In this document: one piece after another, positions 42,602 to 52,219 of the stretch
Numbering within the stretch: the stretch's first letter is position 1
How the letters are laid out: every line of letters starts with the position of its first letter
Assembly: GCF_029269835.1 (NCBI RefSeq)
Contig: NZ_JARJBB010000001.1
Location: 682,001 to 746,000, forward strand
Direction of reading: 5' to 3'
From: Streptomyces tropicalis
GTDB taxonomy: Bacteria; Actinomycetota; Actinomycetes; Streptomycetales; Streptomycetaceae
Length of the DNA: 64,000 bases
Notes under the pieces: generated by a model
Seen by the model: the letters and a program-made list of their open reading frames with translations, nothing else
What the model was told of the DNA's origin: nothing
The model's database searches: none
Made by a program: the position numbers and the translations under genes

Positions 42602-43570
42602 TTACGCGGTGCGGGCCGCGGCGATCCGGCGGGCCATGATCGTGGTGAGCTCGTACGCCGTGTGGGAGGCCGCCACCGACGTGATCTCGGCGTGGTCGTA
42701 GGCGGGCGCCACCTCGACGACGTCCGCGGACACCAGGTTGCAGGAGGCGAGTCCGCGCAGGATCTCCAGCAGTTCGCGGGAGGACATGCCACCCGCCTCG
42801 GGGGTGCCGGTGCCGGGCGCGTGGGCCGGGTCGAGGCAGTCGATGTCGATGGAGATGTACAGCGGGCGGTCGCCGATGCGCTGCCGCAGCTGGTCGGCGA
42901 CCTCGTCGGCGCCCCGCCGGTAGACGTCGGCGGAGGTGACGATGCCGAAGCCCATCTTCTCGTCGTCGGTGAGGTCCTGCTTGCCGTACAGCGGGCCGCG
43001 GGTGCCGACGTGGGAGAGCGCCTCGGTGTCGAGGATGCCCTCCTCGACCGCGCGGCGGAACGGGGTGCCGTGCGTGTACTCGGCGCCGAAGTAGGTGTCC
43101 CAGGTGTCGAGGTGGGCGTCGAAGTGGAGCAGGGCGACCGGGCCGTGCTTCTTCGCGACCGAGCGCAGCAGCGGCAGCGCGATGGTGTGGTCGCCGCCGA
43201 GCGTCATCAGGCGGGCGCCGGTGCCGAGCAGGTCGTCGGCCGCCGCCTCGATCGTGTCCACGGCCTCGTGGATGTCGAACGGGTTCACGGCGATGTCGCC
43301 GCCGTCGGCGACCTGGGCGAGGGCGAAGGGGGAGGCGTCCTGGGCCGGGTTGTAGGGGCGCAGCAGCCGGGACGCCTCGCGGATGGCGTTGCCGCCGAAG
43401 CGGGCGCCCGGCCGGTACGAGACGCCGGAGTCGAACGGCACGCCCACGACGGCGACGTCGGCGGTGCCGACCTCGTCGAGGCGGGGCAGCCGGGCGAAGG
43501 TCGCGGGGCCGGCGTACCGCGGGACGCGGGAGGAGTCGACGGGACCGCGGGGCGTCTCGTTGCTGCTCAT
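42602..43570 (-). CDS. speB: Agmatinase/guanidinobutyrase family ureohydrolase
   Basis: The 322-residue Mn-dependent ureohydrolase shows all the metal ligand motifs: [11 protein letters not shown] (His), [12 protein letters not shown] (Asp-x-His-x-Asp) and [22 protein letters not shown] (Asp-x-Asp). It cleaves urea from a guanidino compound. The family contains agmatinases, guanidinobutyrases and guanidinopropionases that short motifs do not separate. The operon context with a ThDP decarboxylase-like enzyme favours 4-guanidinobutyrate. ATG 43570 follows GAAGG. It is 55 bases downstream of the symporter gene and 35 bases upstream of the ThDP enzyme gene. Confidence 0.87.
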   Translation of the reverse strand: MSSNETPRGPVDSSRVPRYAGPATFARLPRLDEVGTADVAVVGVPFDSGVSYRPGARFGGNAIREASRLLRPYNPAQDASPFALAQVADGGDIAVNPFDIHEAVDTIEAAADDLLGTGARLMTLGGDHTIALPLLRSVAKKHGPVALLHFDAHLDTWDTYFGAEYTHGTPFRRAVEEGILDTEALSHVGTRGPLYGKQDLTDDEKMGFGIVTSADVYRRGADEVADQLRQRIGDRPLYISIDIDCLDPAHAPGTGTPEAGGMSSRELLEILRGLASCNLVSADVVEVAPAYDHAEITSVAASHTAYELTTIMARRIAAARTA

Positions 43571-43625
43571 GATCGGATGCCTTCTTTCTGCGCAATGTCG
43601 CGCATGTGCTGCTTGTCGTACGACT

Positions 43626-45092
43626 CTACTGGGGAGCCGGGACCGGTTCGGACGCGAGTTCGGGGGTGCGCCCGGCGAGGCGTTCGCGCCAGGCGGCGAG
43701 GACGGCCGCGTCGGTGGGCCGGGTCGCCAGGGAGCCGGCGAGGTACGCGGCGAGCGAGGCCAGCAGGCCGTAGTAGACGGGCTCGTTGGCGAGGATGCCG
43801 TAGACGGCCATCAGGCCGACGACCGCGACGCCGCCGACGACGACGGAGGCGAGGGCACCCTGCACGGTGCCGCGCTTCCACAGCAGGCCGCCGAGGATCG
43901 GCACGAGCAGCCCGCCGACGAGGAGGTTGTAGGCGACGGTCAGCGCCTCCACGACGTCGTTGAGCGCGATGGCGGTGACGATCACCACGACGCCCATGAT
44001 CAGGATGAACGCGCGGTTGCCCCTGACCTCGTCGTGCCCGTCGCCGTCCGGGGCGCGCCGGGTGAGGCCGCGCAGCCGGGACCAGATGTCGTTGTTGGCG
44101 ACGGTGGCGCAGGCGATCAGCGCGCCGGAGGACGTCGACATCACGGCGGCCAGGGCGGCGGCGAGCACCAGGCCGCGGACGCCGACGGGGAGTTCGTCCT
44201 TGACGATGGTGGCGAAGGCGTCGTCGGCGCTGCCGAGGTGCGGGTAGAGCACCCGGGCCGCGGTGCCGATGACCGCGCCGGCCAGCGCGTACACCAGGCA
44301 GTAGGTGCCGGCGACGGTGCCTCCCCAGCGGGCGGTCCGGTCGTTGCGGGCGGTGAAGACGCGCTGCCAGATGTCCTGGCCGATGAGCATGCCGAACGTG
44401 TAGATCAGGACGTAGGTGAAGATCGTCTCGCCGCCGATGCCCAGCGGGTCGACGTAGGAGGTCGGCAGCTTGGCCCGCATCGCGGAGAAGCCGCCCGCCT
44501 TGACCACGGCGATGGGCAGCAGGAGCAGCAGCACACCGATCGTCTTGACGACGAACTGCACCATGTCGGTCAGCGTGATCGACCACATGCCGCCGAGCGT
44601 GGAGTAGGCGACGACGATGGAGCCGCCGAGGACGATCGCCACCGTGCGGTTCACGTCGAACAGCACGTCGAAGATCGTGGCGTAGGCGATGGTGGAGGTC
44701 ACCGCGAGCATCAGGGTGTACGCCCACATCACGACGCCGGAGATGACGCCCGCCCGGCCGCCGTAGCGCAGGTCGAGCATCTCGGAGACGGTGTAGACCC
44801 TCAGCCGGGCGATGCGGGCGGAGAAGAAGACCGACAGGGCCAGCAGGCCGAGGCCGATGGCGAACACCATCCAGGCCCCGGACAGGCCGTACTTGTAGCC
44901 GAGGCCGACGCCGCCGATGGTGGACGCGCCGCCGAGGACGATGGCCGCCATGGTGCCGGAGTACATCGCGGGCCCGAGGCGGCGGCCCGCCACCAGGAAC
45001 TCGCTCTTGGACCTGGCGCGGCGCATGCCCCACCAGCCCATGGCCAGCATGCCGGCCAGATAGACGACGATCACGGTGTAGTCGACGGCCAT
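43626..45092 (-). CDS. Sodium:solute symporter family transporter
   Basis: The 488-residue SSS-family (LeuT-fold) permease has about 13 TM helices ([20 protein letters not shown] onward). It includes the family [15 protein letters not shown] loop and a Na-site region [21 protein letters not shown]. It imports an organic solute with Na+. The operon with a guanidino-hydrolase suggests a guanidino compound, amino acid or similar. ATG 45092 follows AAGGAGGG at seven bases, a strong ribosome-binding site. It is the first gene of the operon and is divergent from a PucR-type regulator. Confidence 0.86.
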   Translation of the reverse strand: MAVDYTVIVVYLAGMLAMGWWGMRRARSKSEFLVAGRRLGPAMYSGTMAAIVLGGASTIGGVGLGYKYGLSGAWMVFAIGLGLLALSVFFSARIARLRVYTVSEMLDLRYGGRAGVISGVVMWAYTLMLAVTSTIAYATIFDVLFDVNRTVAIVLGGSIVVAYSTLGGMWSITLTDMVQFVVKTIGVLLLLLPIAVVKAGGFSAMRAKLPTSYVDPLGIGGETIFTYVLIYTFGMLIGQDIWQRVFTARNDRTARWGGTVAGTYCLVYALAGAVIGTAARVLYPHLGSADDAFATIVKDELPVGVRGLVLAAALAAVMSTSSGALIACATVANNDIWSRLRGLTRRAPDGDGHDEVRGNRAFILIMGVVVIVTAIALNDVVEALTVAYNLLVGGLLVPILGGLLWKRGTVQGALASVVVGGVAVVGLMAVYGILANEPVYYGLLASLAAYLAGSLATRPTDAAVLAAWRERLAGRTPELASEPVPAPQ

Positions 45093-45243
45093 GTGGGGCC
45101 CTCCTTCGCGCACATCCCGGTGGCGTGTCGTGCAGAGACGGGTGGGTTCCGTGGAGCGGGGCGCCGGCAGCGTGCACGCGGGGACATCCGCCCGTACCCG
45201 CGGCTGCCGGTCTGCGCTTGACCCTAGGTGGCCGGAAAGCGAC

Positions 45244-45271
45244 TGCGAAGTGTACGTTTCATCCATTCGCA
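45244..45271. promoter_or_regulatory. Inverted repeat in the symporter / PucR divergent region
   Basis: TGCGAA (45244-45249) and TTCGCA (45266-45271), separated by 16 bases, lie just upstream of the PucR gene in the 206-bp divergent region. It is a candidate binding site for that regulator, not demonstrated. Confidence 0.35.
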
Positions 45272-45298
45272 CGGTCGAGCATGGAGGAAACGCACAGG

Positions 45299-46762
45299 AT
45301 GCCGGACGCCTCCGCCCCCGCGGTCCCCCCGACCCCGCCGGTCCCGCTGTCGGCGCTGCTGGCCCGGGAGGACCTCGCGCTGCGCCGGATCGCCGGTCCC
45401 ACCGACCCCGACACCGCGATCCACTGGGCGCACACCTCGGAGATGGCCGACCCCTACCCCTACCTGCTGGGCGGCGAGCTGCTCCTCACGGCCGGCGTGC
45501 ACGTCCCCGGCGCCGCGGGGTCCGGCACCTACTTCGACGACTACGTCTCCCGGATCGTCGCGGCGGGCGGGGCCGCCCTCGGTTTCGGCCTGGCGCCGGT
45601 GCACGACACGGTGCCCCGCGCACTGGTCGCCGCCTGCGACGCGCAGGGGCTGCCGCTGCTGGAGGTCCCGCCGCAGACCACCTTCTCCGGGGTGGCCCGC
45701 GCGGTCTGGCAGCTGATGGCGCAGGCCCGGCTGGCCGAGCTGCGCCGGGTCACCGAGGCCCAGCAGAGCCTGGCCGCCGCGGCCTCCCGCCCCGACCCGG
45801 TGCCCGCGGTGCTGCGCCGGCTGGCCCGGCAGGTGACGGGCCGGGCCGCGCTGTACGGACCGGACGGCACCCGGATCGCGGCCGCCGGGCAGGATCCGGG
45901 CCCCGAGGCGGGCCGGGCCCTGGCCGCCCTGGCGCACGTCGTCGGCAGCCGCTCCTCCGCGACCGCCTCGGACACCGCGGCGGGCGTGCATCTGACCGCG
46001 TACGCCCTCGGCACCGGCCAGGGCTTCGTGCTCGGCGTGGCCGCGGCGCGCCGCGACCCCGGGGACCACACCATCGCCTCGGTCGCCGCGGTCCTGCTCT
46101 CGCTGCTCACCGGGGAGCACCAGAGCGGCACCGGGGCCGCCCGCTCCGCCGCGCTGGTGCGGCTGCTGCTGGGCGCCCCGCCCGAGGAGGTCGCGCCGCT
46201 GCTCGGCGACGGGCGGTGGATCGTGGTGCACGCCCGGCCGGACGGGCAGGCCGCCGACGCCGTCGCCGCGTCCGCGCTCGGCGCCGCCCTCGGCTCGCCG
46301 CTGGTCGACCTCGCCGACGGGGTGGTCCGGGTCCTGGTGCCCGCCGCGCGGGAGCCCGCCGCCCAGCCCGGCTGGACCCTCGGCGCCAGTGCCGCCGTCG
46401 CCCCGGGCGACTGGCCGGCCGCCGACACCCGGGCCGCCCGCGCCCTGGCCCGCGCCCGCGCCACCCGCACCGCGCTGGTGCGCGACGGCGACCGGCGCGG
46501 CCTGGCCGAGCTGGTCCCGGCGGAGGAGGCCGACGCGCACGCACGCGCGCTGCTCGCCCCCGTCGCCGCGGTCCCGGCGCTCACCGAGACGCTGCGCACC
46601 TGGCTGTCGTTGCACGGGAGTTGGGACCGCACGGCGGTCGCCCTGTCCGTGCACCGCAACACCGTGCGGCAGCGGATCGCGCGCTGCGCGGCCCTGCTCG
46701 GCACGGACCTGGACGATCCCGACACCCGCATGGAGCTGTGGTTCGCGCTGCGCCGCGCCTGA
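45299..46762 (+). CDS. PucR family transcriptional regulator
   Basis: The 487-residue regulator has an N-terminal PucR/purine-catabolism domain (about 20-140: AIHWAHTSEMADPYPYLLGGE, then VPPQTTFSGVARAVWQ). A middle GGDEF-like/CdaR-type region follows, and a C-terminal HTH_30 domain (about 420-487: TLRTWLSLHGSWDRTAVALS, VHRNTVRQRIARCAALL). ATG 45299 uses the GGAGG at 45283-45287; an ATG at 45281 would place that motif inside the gene. It is divergent from the symporter operon and most likely activates or represses it in response to the imported nitrogen compound. Confidence 0.87.
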   Translation: MPDASAPAVPPTPPVPLSALLAREDLALRRIAGPTDPDTAIHWAHTSEMADPYPYLLGGELLLTAGVHVPGAAGSGTYFDDYVSRIVAAGGAALGFGLAPVHDTVPRALVAACDAQGLPLLEVPPQTTFSGVARAVWQLMAQARLAELRRVTEAQQSLAAAASRPDPVPAVLRRLARQVTGRAALYGPDGTRIAAAGQDPGPEAGRALAALAHVVGSRSSATASDTAAGVHLTAYALGTGQGFVLGVAAARRDPGDHTIASVAAVLLSLLTGEHQSGTGAARSAALVRLLLGAPPEEVAPLLGDGRWIVVHARPDGQAADAVAASALGAALGSPLVDLADGVVRVLVPAAREPAAQPGWTLGASAAVAPGDWPAADTRAARALARARATRTALVRDGDRRGLAELVPAEEADAHARALLAPVAAVPALTETLRTWLSLHGSWDRTAVALSVHRNTVRQRIARCAALLGTDLDDPDTRMELWFALRRA

Positions 46763-46832
46763 CCCGCGTGACCCGCGTCCCAGCGCGGGGCACCCCGGGA
46801 CGGACGGGGTCCGCTGCCTCACAATGGGAGCC

Positions 46833-47621
46833 ATGCCGATACCCGGGACACCCAGCCGCACCGAGCTCGTCGAGCACCTCGTCAGAACCCGTATCGCGGG
46901 AGAGGTCGCCACACCGCGCGAGAACAACCTCTCCCACTACCGGAAGCTGGCGAACGGCGACCGCCACTACTGGCTGGGCCTGGAACTCGGCGACCGGTGG
47001 CGGGACGAGCAGGACGTGCTCGCCGTCATGGCGGAGCGGGCCGGCGTCAGCGACGACCCGGGGCACCGGTACGGCCAGGACACCATCGACCCCGAGCTGA
47101 CCGTGGACGCCCTGGAGCGGCTGGCGGGCCGGCTGCGCAAGGCGGCCGAGGACGGGCAGCGGGTGCTGTTCGCCACCGGGCACCCCGGCGGCCTGCTCGA
47201 CGTGCACCGGGCCACCGCCGCCGCGCTGCGCGCCGCCGGCTGCGAGATCGTCGTCATCCCGGACGGGCTGCAGACGGACGAGGGCTACGTCATGCAGTTC
47301 GCGGACGTGGCGGTGCTGGAGCACGGCGCGACGCTGTGGCACACGCACTCCGGCCGGCCGATGCAGGCGATCCTCACCGGTCTGGAGCGGGAGGGCCGGC
47401 CGCTGCCGGACCTCGTCGTCGCCGACCACGGCTGGGCCGGGTACGCCGGGCAGCACGGCGTCGACGCGGTCGGCTACGCGGACTCCAACGACCCGGCCCT
47501 GTTCCTCGCCGAGGCCGAGGGCACCCTCCAGGTGACGGTGCCGCTCGACGACCACGTCGTCAGCCCGCGGCACTACGACCCGATGACGGCGTATCTGCTG
47601 GCGCAGGCGGGGCTGGAGTAG
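46833..47621 (+). CDS. Conserved actinobacterial phosphatase-like protein
   Basis: The 262-residue soluble protein belongs to a family I recall as annotated 'phosphatase' in Streptomyces, but its reaction is not known to me. Visible landmarks are ATPRENNLSHYRKLANGD, YGQDTIDPELTVDALERLA, VLFATGHPGGLLDVHRATAAA, LQTDEGYVMQFADVAVLEHGA, LWHTHSGRPMQAIL and VVADHGWAGYAGQHGVD. The several conserved His/Asp suggest metal binding. The ATG lies eight bases after CACAAT (a possible -10 box), so the mRNA may be leaderless; GGGAG is too close to serve well. ATG 46824 is an in-frame alternative. A strong terminator follows. Confidence 0.7.
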   Translation: MPIPGTPSRTELVEHLVRTRIAGEVATPRENNLSHYRKLANGDRHYWLGLELGDRWRDEQDVLAVMAERAGVSDDPGHRYGQDTIDPELTVDALERLAGRLRKAAEDGQRVLFATGHPGGLLDVHRATAAALRAAGCEIVVIPDGLQTDEGYVMQFADVAVLEHGATLWHTHSGRPMQAILTGLEREGRPLPDLVVADHGWAGYAGQHGVDAVGYADSNDPALFLAEAEGTLQVTVPLDDHVVSPRHYDPMTAYLLAQAGLE

Positions 47622-47634
47622 CCCCCACGCACAA

Positions 47635-47677
47635 CGGCGGGGCGGGGACCGGAAGTCCGGCACCCGCCCCGCCGCCG
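47635..47677. terminator. Bidirectional hairpin between phosphatase-like and thioesterase genes
   Basis: CGGCGGGGCGGG pairs with a CCCGCCCCGCCGCCG arm across a partly paired CCGGAAGTCCGG loop. It lies between convergent genes. Confidence 0.7.
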
Positions 47678-47688
47678 TACGGCCGGTG

Positions 47689-48564
47689 TCAGCGCGGAAC
47701 GCGCACCACGCCTTCCTGGATGACCGATATCGCGAGCCGGCCGTCCTGCGTGTAGATGCGGGCCTGGCCGAGGCCGCGGCCGCCGTGGGCCGAGGGCGAC
47801 TCCTGGTCGTACAGCAGCCACTCGTCCGCGCGGAACGGGCGGTGGAACCACATGGCGTGGTCCAGCGAGGCGCCCACGACGTCCCCGACGGCCCAGCCGC
47901 CGCGGCCGTGCGCGAGCAGCACCGAGTCCAGCAGCGTCATGTCGGAGACGTAGGTCGCCAGCACGACGTGCAGCAGCGGCTGGTCGATGGCACCGCCGAG
48001 CTTGCCGTTGGTGCGGAACCACACCTGGGAGTGCGGTTCGCGCGGCTCGCCGAAGCGCCCGTAGGGCGGCTCGTCCACGTAGCGCAGGTCGACCGACTCC
48101 CGCGCCTCCTGGAACTTCTCCACCACGGCCGCGTCGAGGTGGCCGTAGTCGCGCAGCCGCTCGTCCGAGGTCGGCAGCGTGGCCGGGTCCGGGGCGGACG
48201 GCATCGGCGCCTGGTGGTCCAGGCCCTCCTCGAACGTCTGGAAGGACGCCGAGAGGTGGAAGATCGGCTGCCCGTGCTGGACCGCGACCACCCGGCGGGT
48301 GGTGAAGGACCGGCCGTCGCGGATGCGGTCGACGGTGTAGACGATCGGCGCGCCCGGGTCGCCGGGGCGCAGGAAGTACGCGTGCAGCGAGTGCGCGTGC
48401 CGGTCCTCGGGGACGGTCCGTCCGGCGGCGACCAGCGCCTGCGCCGCGACCTGCCCGCCGAAGACACGGGGGACGACGGCGGAGCGGGACTGGCCGCGGA
48501 AGATGTCCTGCTCGATCCGCTCGAGGTCGAGCAGATCGAGCAGTGACTGAAGTGCCTGACTCAT
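47689..48564 (-). CDS. tesB: Acyl-CoA thioesterase II
   Basis: The 291-residue double-hotdog thioesterase hydrolyses acyl-CoA to free acid and CoA. Landmarks are RVFGGQVAAQALVAAGRTV, HSLHAYFLRPGDPGAPIVY, RDGRSFTTRRVVAVQHG and, in the C-terminal hotdog, the active-site region AIDQPLLHVVLATYVSDMTLLDS and DHAMWFHRPFRADEWLLY. Asp, Gln/Thr catalytic positions of TesB appear conserved. Length is typical. It starts 34 bases downstream of an acyl-CoA dehydrogenase gene on the same strand, so the two are probably co-transcribed in fatty or branched acyl-CoA turnover. Confidence 0.9.
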   Translation of the reverse strand: MSQALQSLLDLLDLERIEQDIFRGQSRSAVVPRVFGGQVAAQALVAAGRTVPEDRHAHSLHAYFLRPGDPGAPIVYTVDRIRDGRSFTTRRVVAVQHGQPIFHLSASFQTFEEGLDHQAPMPSAPDPATLPTSDERLRDYGHLDAAVVEKFQEARESVDLRYVDEPPYGRFGEPREPHSQVWFRTNGKLGGAIDQPLLHVVLATYVSDMTLLDSVLLAHGRGGWAVGDVVGASLDHAMWFHRPFRADEWLLYDQESPSAHGGRGLGQARIYTQDGRLAISVIQEGVVRVPR

Positions 48565-48598
48565 ACGGCAGTTGTATCCCGCACTGGTTTCCGGGACC

Positions 48599-49756
48599 TT
48601 ACAGGCCCATGTTCTTCGCGATGATCGTCTTCATGATCTCGCTGGTGCCGCCGTAGATGCGGTTGACGCGGTTGTCCGCGTACAGCCGGGCGATCGGGTA
48701 CTCGTTCATGTAGCCGTAGCCGCCGTGCAGCTGGAGGCAGCGGTCGATGACGCGGTGCGCGACCTCGGTGCAGAAGAGCTTGGCGGAGGCGGCCTCGGCG
48801 GGGGTCAGCTCGCCGGCGTCCAGGGCCTCCGTGGCGCGGTCGGCGACGGCCTCGGCCGCGTCCACCTCGGCCTGGCAGGCGGCCAGCTCGAACTTGGTGT
48901 TCTGGAAGTGCGCGACGGGCTTGCCGAAGACGGTGCGGTCCTGCACGTACTGCTGGGCGAACCGGACGGCGGCCTTGGCCTGCGCGTAGGCGCCGAAGGC
49001 GATGCCCCAGCGCTCGGAGGCGAGGTTGTGGCCGAGGTAGTGGAAGCCCTTGTTCTCCTCACCGAGCAGGTCCTCGACCGGGACCTTGACGTCGACGAAG
49101 GCCAGCTCGGCGGTGTCGGAGGTGCGCAGGCCCAGCTTGTCCAGCTTGCGGCCGACGGAGTAGCCCTCGGACTTGGTGTCCACGGCGAACAGGGAGATGC
49201 CGAAGCGGCGGTCCTCGGCGCTCGGGGCGGAGGTCCGGGCGCAGACGATCACCTTGTCGGCGTGCACGCCGCCGGTGATGAAGGTCTTGGCGCCGTTGAG
49301 GACGTAGTGGGTGCCGTCCTCGGAGAGCTTGGCGGTGGTCTTCATGCCCGCGAGGTCGGAGCCGGTGCCCGGCTCGGTCATCGCGATGGCCCACATCTCC
49401 TCGCCGGTGACGAACTTCGGCAGGTACCGCTTCTTCTGCTCGTCGGAGGCCAGCATCTTGATGTAGGGCAGGGCGAGCAGCACGTGCACGCCGGAGCCGC
49501 CGAACTGGACGCCCGCGCGCGCGGTCTCCTCGTACAGGACGGCCTCGAACTTGTGGCTGTCCATGCCCGCGCCGCCGAACTCCTCGGGCACGTTGATGCC
49601 GAAGATGCCCAGCTCACCCAGCTTGTGGTAGAAGTCGCGCGGTGCCTGGCCCGCAGTGAACCACTCGTCGTAGACGGGGACGACCTCGGCCTCGATGAAG
49701 GCGCGCAGGGTCTCCCGGAACGCCTCGTGATCCTCGTTGAAAACCGTACGGCGCAC
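48599..49756 (-). CDS. Acyl-CoA dehydrogenase (long-chain/isovaleryl-type active site)
   Basis: The 385-residue FAD enzyme catalyses alpha,beta-dehydrogenation of an acyl-CoA. Motifs are MWAIAMTEPGTGSDLAGMKT (FAD/substrate), RTVFGKPVAHFQNTKF and QLHGGYGYMNEYPIARLYAD. The usual C-terminal catalytic Glu (Y-E-G-T) is Gly here (RIYGGTSE). A Glu is instead present at about residue 248 in LASERWGIA, the position used by isovaleryl- and long-chain acyl-CoA dehydrogenases. GTG 49756 follows GGAGGTGG. The gene is co-directional with tesB downstream. Confidence 0.87.
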   Translation of the reverse strand: MRRTVFNEDHEAFRETLRAFIEAEVVPVYDEWFTAGQAPRDFYHKLGELGIFGINVPEEFGGAGMDSHKFEAVLYEETARAGVQFGGSGVHVLLALPYIKMLASDEQKKRYLPKFVTGEEMWAIAMTEPGTGSDLAGMKTTAKLSEDGTHYVLNGAKTFITGGVHADKVIVCARTSAPSAEDRRFGISLFAVDTKSEGYSVGRKLDKLGLRTSDTAELAFVDVKVPVEDLLGEENKGFHYLGHNLASERWGIAFGAYAQAKAAVRFAQQYVQDRTVFGKPVAHFQNTKFELAACQAEVDAAEAVADRATEALDAGELTPAEAASAKLFCTEVAHRVIDRCLQLHGGYGYMNEYPIARLYADNRVNRIYGGTSEIMKTIIAKNMGL

Positions 49757-49859
49757 GCCGCCACCTCCACGTACCTCGGCCTGTCTAAGCGCTTGCTCAT
49801 GCCAACGTACCGGCGAGTAGGCAAAGGAGTCCAGAGGTGGGCGCGGTAACGCACGTCAC

Positions 49860-49885
49860 CCTCCCCGGCGGCCGGTCCGGGGAGG
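49860..49885. terminator. Hairpin after the TetR gene
   Basis: CCTCCCCGG pairs with CCGGGGAGG around an eight-base loop, directly after the TetR stop codon on the minus strand. Confidence 0.65.
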
Positions 49886-49887
49886 CC

Positions 49888-50487
49888 CTACTCGGCGCCG
49901 GCCGCCGCGGCGAAGGCGCCCCGGGCCATCCGGTGCAGCAGCGTCGCGGTGGTGCCGCGGCCCGGGAGGGAGCCCACGCGGCCCAGGTGCGGGGTGGAGT
50001 TCAGCAGACCGAAGACCGAGTGGACGGCCGAGCGGGCGGCGGGCTCGGCCAGCACCGGGTAGACCTCGCGCAGCGCGGCCACCCACAGCTCCACGTACTG
50101 CCGCTGGAGCTGGCGGACGAGCTTGCGGTCGCTGTCCCGGAGGCGGTCCAGCTCGCGGTCGTGCAAGGTGATCAAAGGGCGGTCGTCGAGCGCGAAGTCG
50201 ATGTGGCCCTCGATCAGCGAGTCGAGGACCGCCCCGGCGGCCACGCCGTCGGCCTCCTTCAGGCGCTGCTTCGCGCCGGTCAGCAGCTGACCGCTGATGC
50301 CCACCAGCAGCTCCGCGAGCATGGCGTCCTTGCCCGCGAAGTGCCGGTACAGACCCGGTCCGCTGATGCCGACGGCCGCGCCTATCTCGTCGACTCCGAC
50401 GCCGTGGAAGCCGCGCTCGGCGAAGAGCCGGGCGGCCTCCTTCAGGATCTGCTCGCGGCGGGTGGGGGCGTCGGTTCGCGTGGCCAT
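49888..50487 (-). CDS. TetR family transcriptional regulator of the branched-chain acyl-CoA operon
   Basis: The 199-residue repressor-type regulator has an N-terminal TetR HTH (RREQILKEAARLFAERGFHG, VDEIGAAVGISGPGLYRHFAGKD, about residues 10-55) and an all-helical ligand domain. On the minus strand, TAGAAT lies seven bases before the ATG with no Shine-Dalgarno sequence, which suggests a leaderless mRNA. It is divergent from the carboxylase, HMG-CoA lyase and acdH operon. Two near-identical palindromes lie in the 98-bp gap, one overlapping its own promoter. It probably senses an acyl-CoA of leucine or branched-chain degradation and also represses itself. Confidence 0.85.
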   Translation of the reverse strand: MATRTDAPTRREQILKEAARLFAERGFHGVGVDEIGAAVGISGPGLYRHFAGKDAMLAELLVGISGQLLTGAKQRLKEADGVAAGAVLDSLIEGHIDFALDDRPLITLHDRELDRLRDSDRKLVRQLQRQYVELWVAALREVYPVLAEPAARSAVHSVFGLLNSTPHLGRVGSLPGRGTTATLLHRMARGAFAAAAGAE

Positions 50488-50509
50488 GAAATCAATTCTA
50501 GACAGGGAG

Positions 50510-50525
50510 GTTAGCGGTCGTTAAC
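50510..50525. promoter_or_regulatory. TetR operator candidate, copy 1
   Basis: GTTAGCGGTCGTTAAC is an imperfect 16-bp palindrome that overlaps the expected promoter spacer of the TetR gene. It matches copy 2 at GTTA-CG--C-TTAAC positions. Confidence 0.6.
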
Positions 50526-50537
50526 CTGAAGGAAATG

Positions 50538-50553
50538 GTTAACGCTCATTAAC
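50538..50553. promoter_or_regulatory. TetR operator candidate, copy 2
   Basis: GTTAACGCTCATTAAC is an imperfect 16-bp palindrome 28 bp (start to start) from copy 1 and 32 bp before the carboxylase start. It is likely bound by the divergent TetR regulator. Confidence 0.6.
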
Positions 50554-50585
50554 AGTCGATCACCGATGGGTGAGGGGACCGCAGG

Positions 50586-52202
50586 ATGCACGAGGCACCG
50601 GAGCTGACGAGCGCGGCCGACCCCGCGTCGGAGGCCTGGCGGGCCAACGAGGAGGCGCACCGCGTCCTCGCCGAGGAGCTGCGCGGCAGGCTCGCCGCGG
50701 CCCGTCTCGGCGGCGGCGAGAAGGCCCGCGCCCGCCACACCGCGCGCGGGAAGCTGCTGCCCCGCGACCGCGTGGACGCGCTGCTCGATCCGGGCTCGCC
50801 CTTCCTCGAGCTGGCTCCGCTGGCCGCCGAGGGACTGTACGACGGGCAGGCGCCCGCGGCCGGGGTGATCGCCGGGATCGGCCGGGTCAGCGGCCGCACC
50901 TGCGTGATCGTGGCCAACGACGCCACCGTCAAGGGCGGCACCTACTACCCGATGACGGTGAAGAAGCACCTGCGCGCCCAGGAGGTGGCGCTGGAGAACC
51001 GCCTGCCCTGCCTGTACCTGGTCGACTCCGGCGGCGCCTTCCTGCCGATGCAGGACGAGGTGTTCCCCGACCGCGAGCACTTCGGCCGCATCTTCTACAA
51101 CCAGGCGCGGATGTCCGGCGCGGGCATCCCGCAGATCGCCGCCGTGCTCGGCTCCTGCACCGCGGGCGGCGCGTACGTCCCGGCGATGAGCGACGAGGCC
51201 GTGATCGTCCGCAACCAGGGCACGATCTTCCTCGGCGGCCCGCCGCTGGTGAAGGCGGCCACCGGCGAGGTCGTCACCGCCGAGGAGCTGGGCGGCGGCG
51301 AGGTGCACGCGCGGGTGTCGGGTGTGACCGACCACCTCGCGGAGGACGACGCCCACGCCCTGCGCATCGTGCGGAACATCGTGTCCACCCTCCCCGCCGG
51401 CGGACCCCCGCCGTGGGAGGTCACCGGGATCGCCGAGCCGAAGGTGGACCCGGCCGGGCTGTACGGCGCGGTGCCCGTCGACTCCCGCACCCCCTACGAC
51501 GTCCGCGAGGTCATCGCGCGCGTGGTGGACGGCTCGCGCTTCGCCGAGTTCAAGTCCGAGTTCGGGCAGACCCTGGTCACCGGCTTCGCCCGGATCCACG
51601 GCCACCCGGTCGGCATCGTCGCCAACAACGGCATCCTGTTCTCGGAGTCCGCCCAGAAGGGCGCCCACTTCATCGAGCTGTGCGACCAGCGCGGCATCCC
51701 GCTGGTCTTCCTGCAGAACATCTCCGGCTTCATGGTCGGCCGGGACTACGAGGCGGGCGGCATCGCCAAGCACGGCGCCAAGATGGTCACGGCCGTCGCC
51801 TGCACGCGCGTGCCGAAGCTGACGGTCGTCGTCGGCGGCTCCTACGGCGCGGGCAACTACTCGATGTGCGGCCGGGCCTACTCCCCCCGCTTCCTGTGGA
51901 TGTGGCCGAACGCCAAGATCTCCGTCATGGGCGGCGAGCAGGCCGCCTCCGTCCTCGCCACCGTCAAGCGGGACCAGACGGAGGCCCGCGGCGAGGAATG
52001 GCCGGCCGCGGAGGAGGACGCCTTCAAGGCCCCGATCCGTGCCCAGTACGAGCGCCAGGGCAGCGCCTACTACGCCACGGCCCGCCTCTGGGACGACGGC
52101 GTCATCGACCCGATGGAGACCCGTCAGGTGCTGGGCCTGGCCCTGACGGCGTGTGCCAACGCGCCGCTGGGCGAGCCCCAGTTCGGCGTCTTCCGGATGT
52201 GA
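50586..52202 (+). CDS. mccB: Methylcrotonyl-CoA carboxylase-type carboxyltransferase (beta) subunit
   Basis: The 538-residue carboxyltransferase transfers CO2 from carboxybiotin to an acyl-CoA. Landmarks are [40 protein letters not shown] (typical of methylcrotonyl-CoA carboxylase beta), [31 protein letters not shown] (oxyanion-hole glycines), [20 protein letters not shown], and [19 protein letters not shown] 50586 lies about nine bases after GAGGGG. It is the first gene of the operon with its biotin-carrying partner, HMG-CoA lyase and acyl-CoA dehydrogenase, which points to leucine degradation rather than propionyl-CoA metabolism. Confidence 0.88.
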   Translation: MHEAPELTSAADPASEAWRANEEAHRVLAEELRGRLAAARLGGGEKARARHTARGKLLPRDRVDALLDPGSPFLELAPLAAEGLYDGQAPAAGVIAGIGRVSGRTCVIVANDATVKGGTYYPMTVKKHLRAQEVALENRLPCLYLVDSGGAFLPMQDEVFPDREHFGRIFYNQARMSGAGIPQIAAVLGSCTAGGAYVPAMSDEAVIVRNQGTIFLGGPPLVKAATGEVVTAEELGGGEVHARVSGVTDHLAEDDAHALRIVRNIVSTLPAGGPPPWEVTGIAEPKVDPAGLYGAVPVDSRTPYDVREVIARVVDGSRFAEFKSEFGQTLVTGFARIHGHPVGIVANNGILFSESAQKGAHFIELCDQRGIPLVFLQNISGFMVGRDYEAGGIAKHGAKMVTAVACTRVPKLTVVVGGSYGAGNYSMCGRAYSPRFLWMWPNAKISVMGGEQAASVLATVKRDQTEARGEEWPAAEEDAFKAPIRAQYERQGSAYYATARLWDDGVIDPMETRQVLGLALTACANAPLGEPQFGVFRM

Positions 52203-52219
52203 GGGGGGACCTTCCGATC

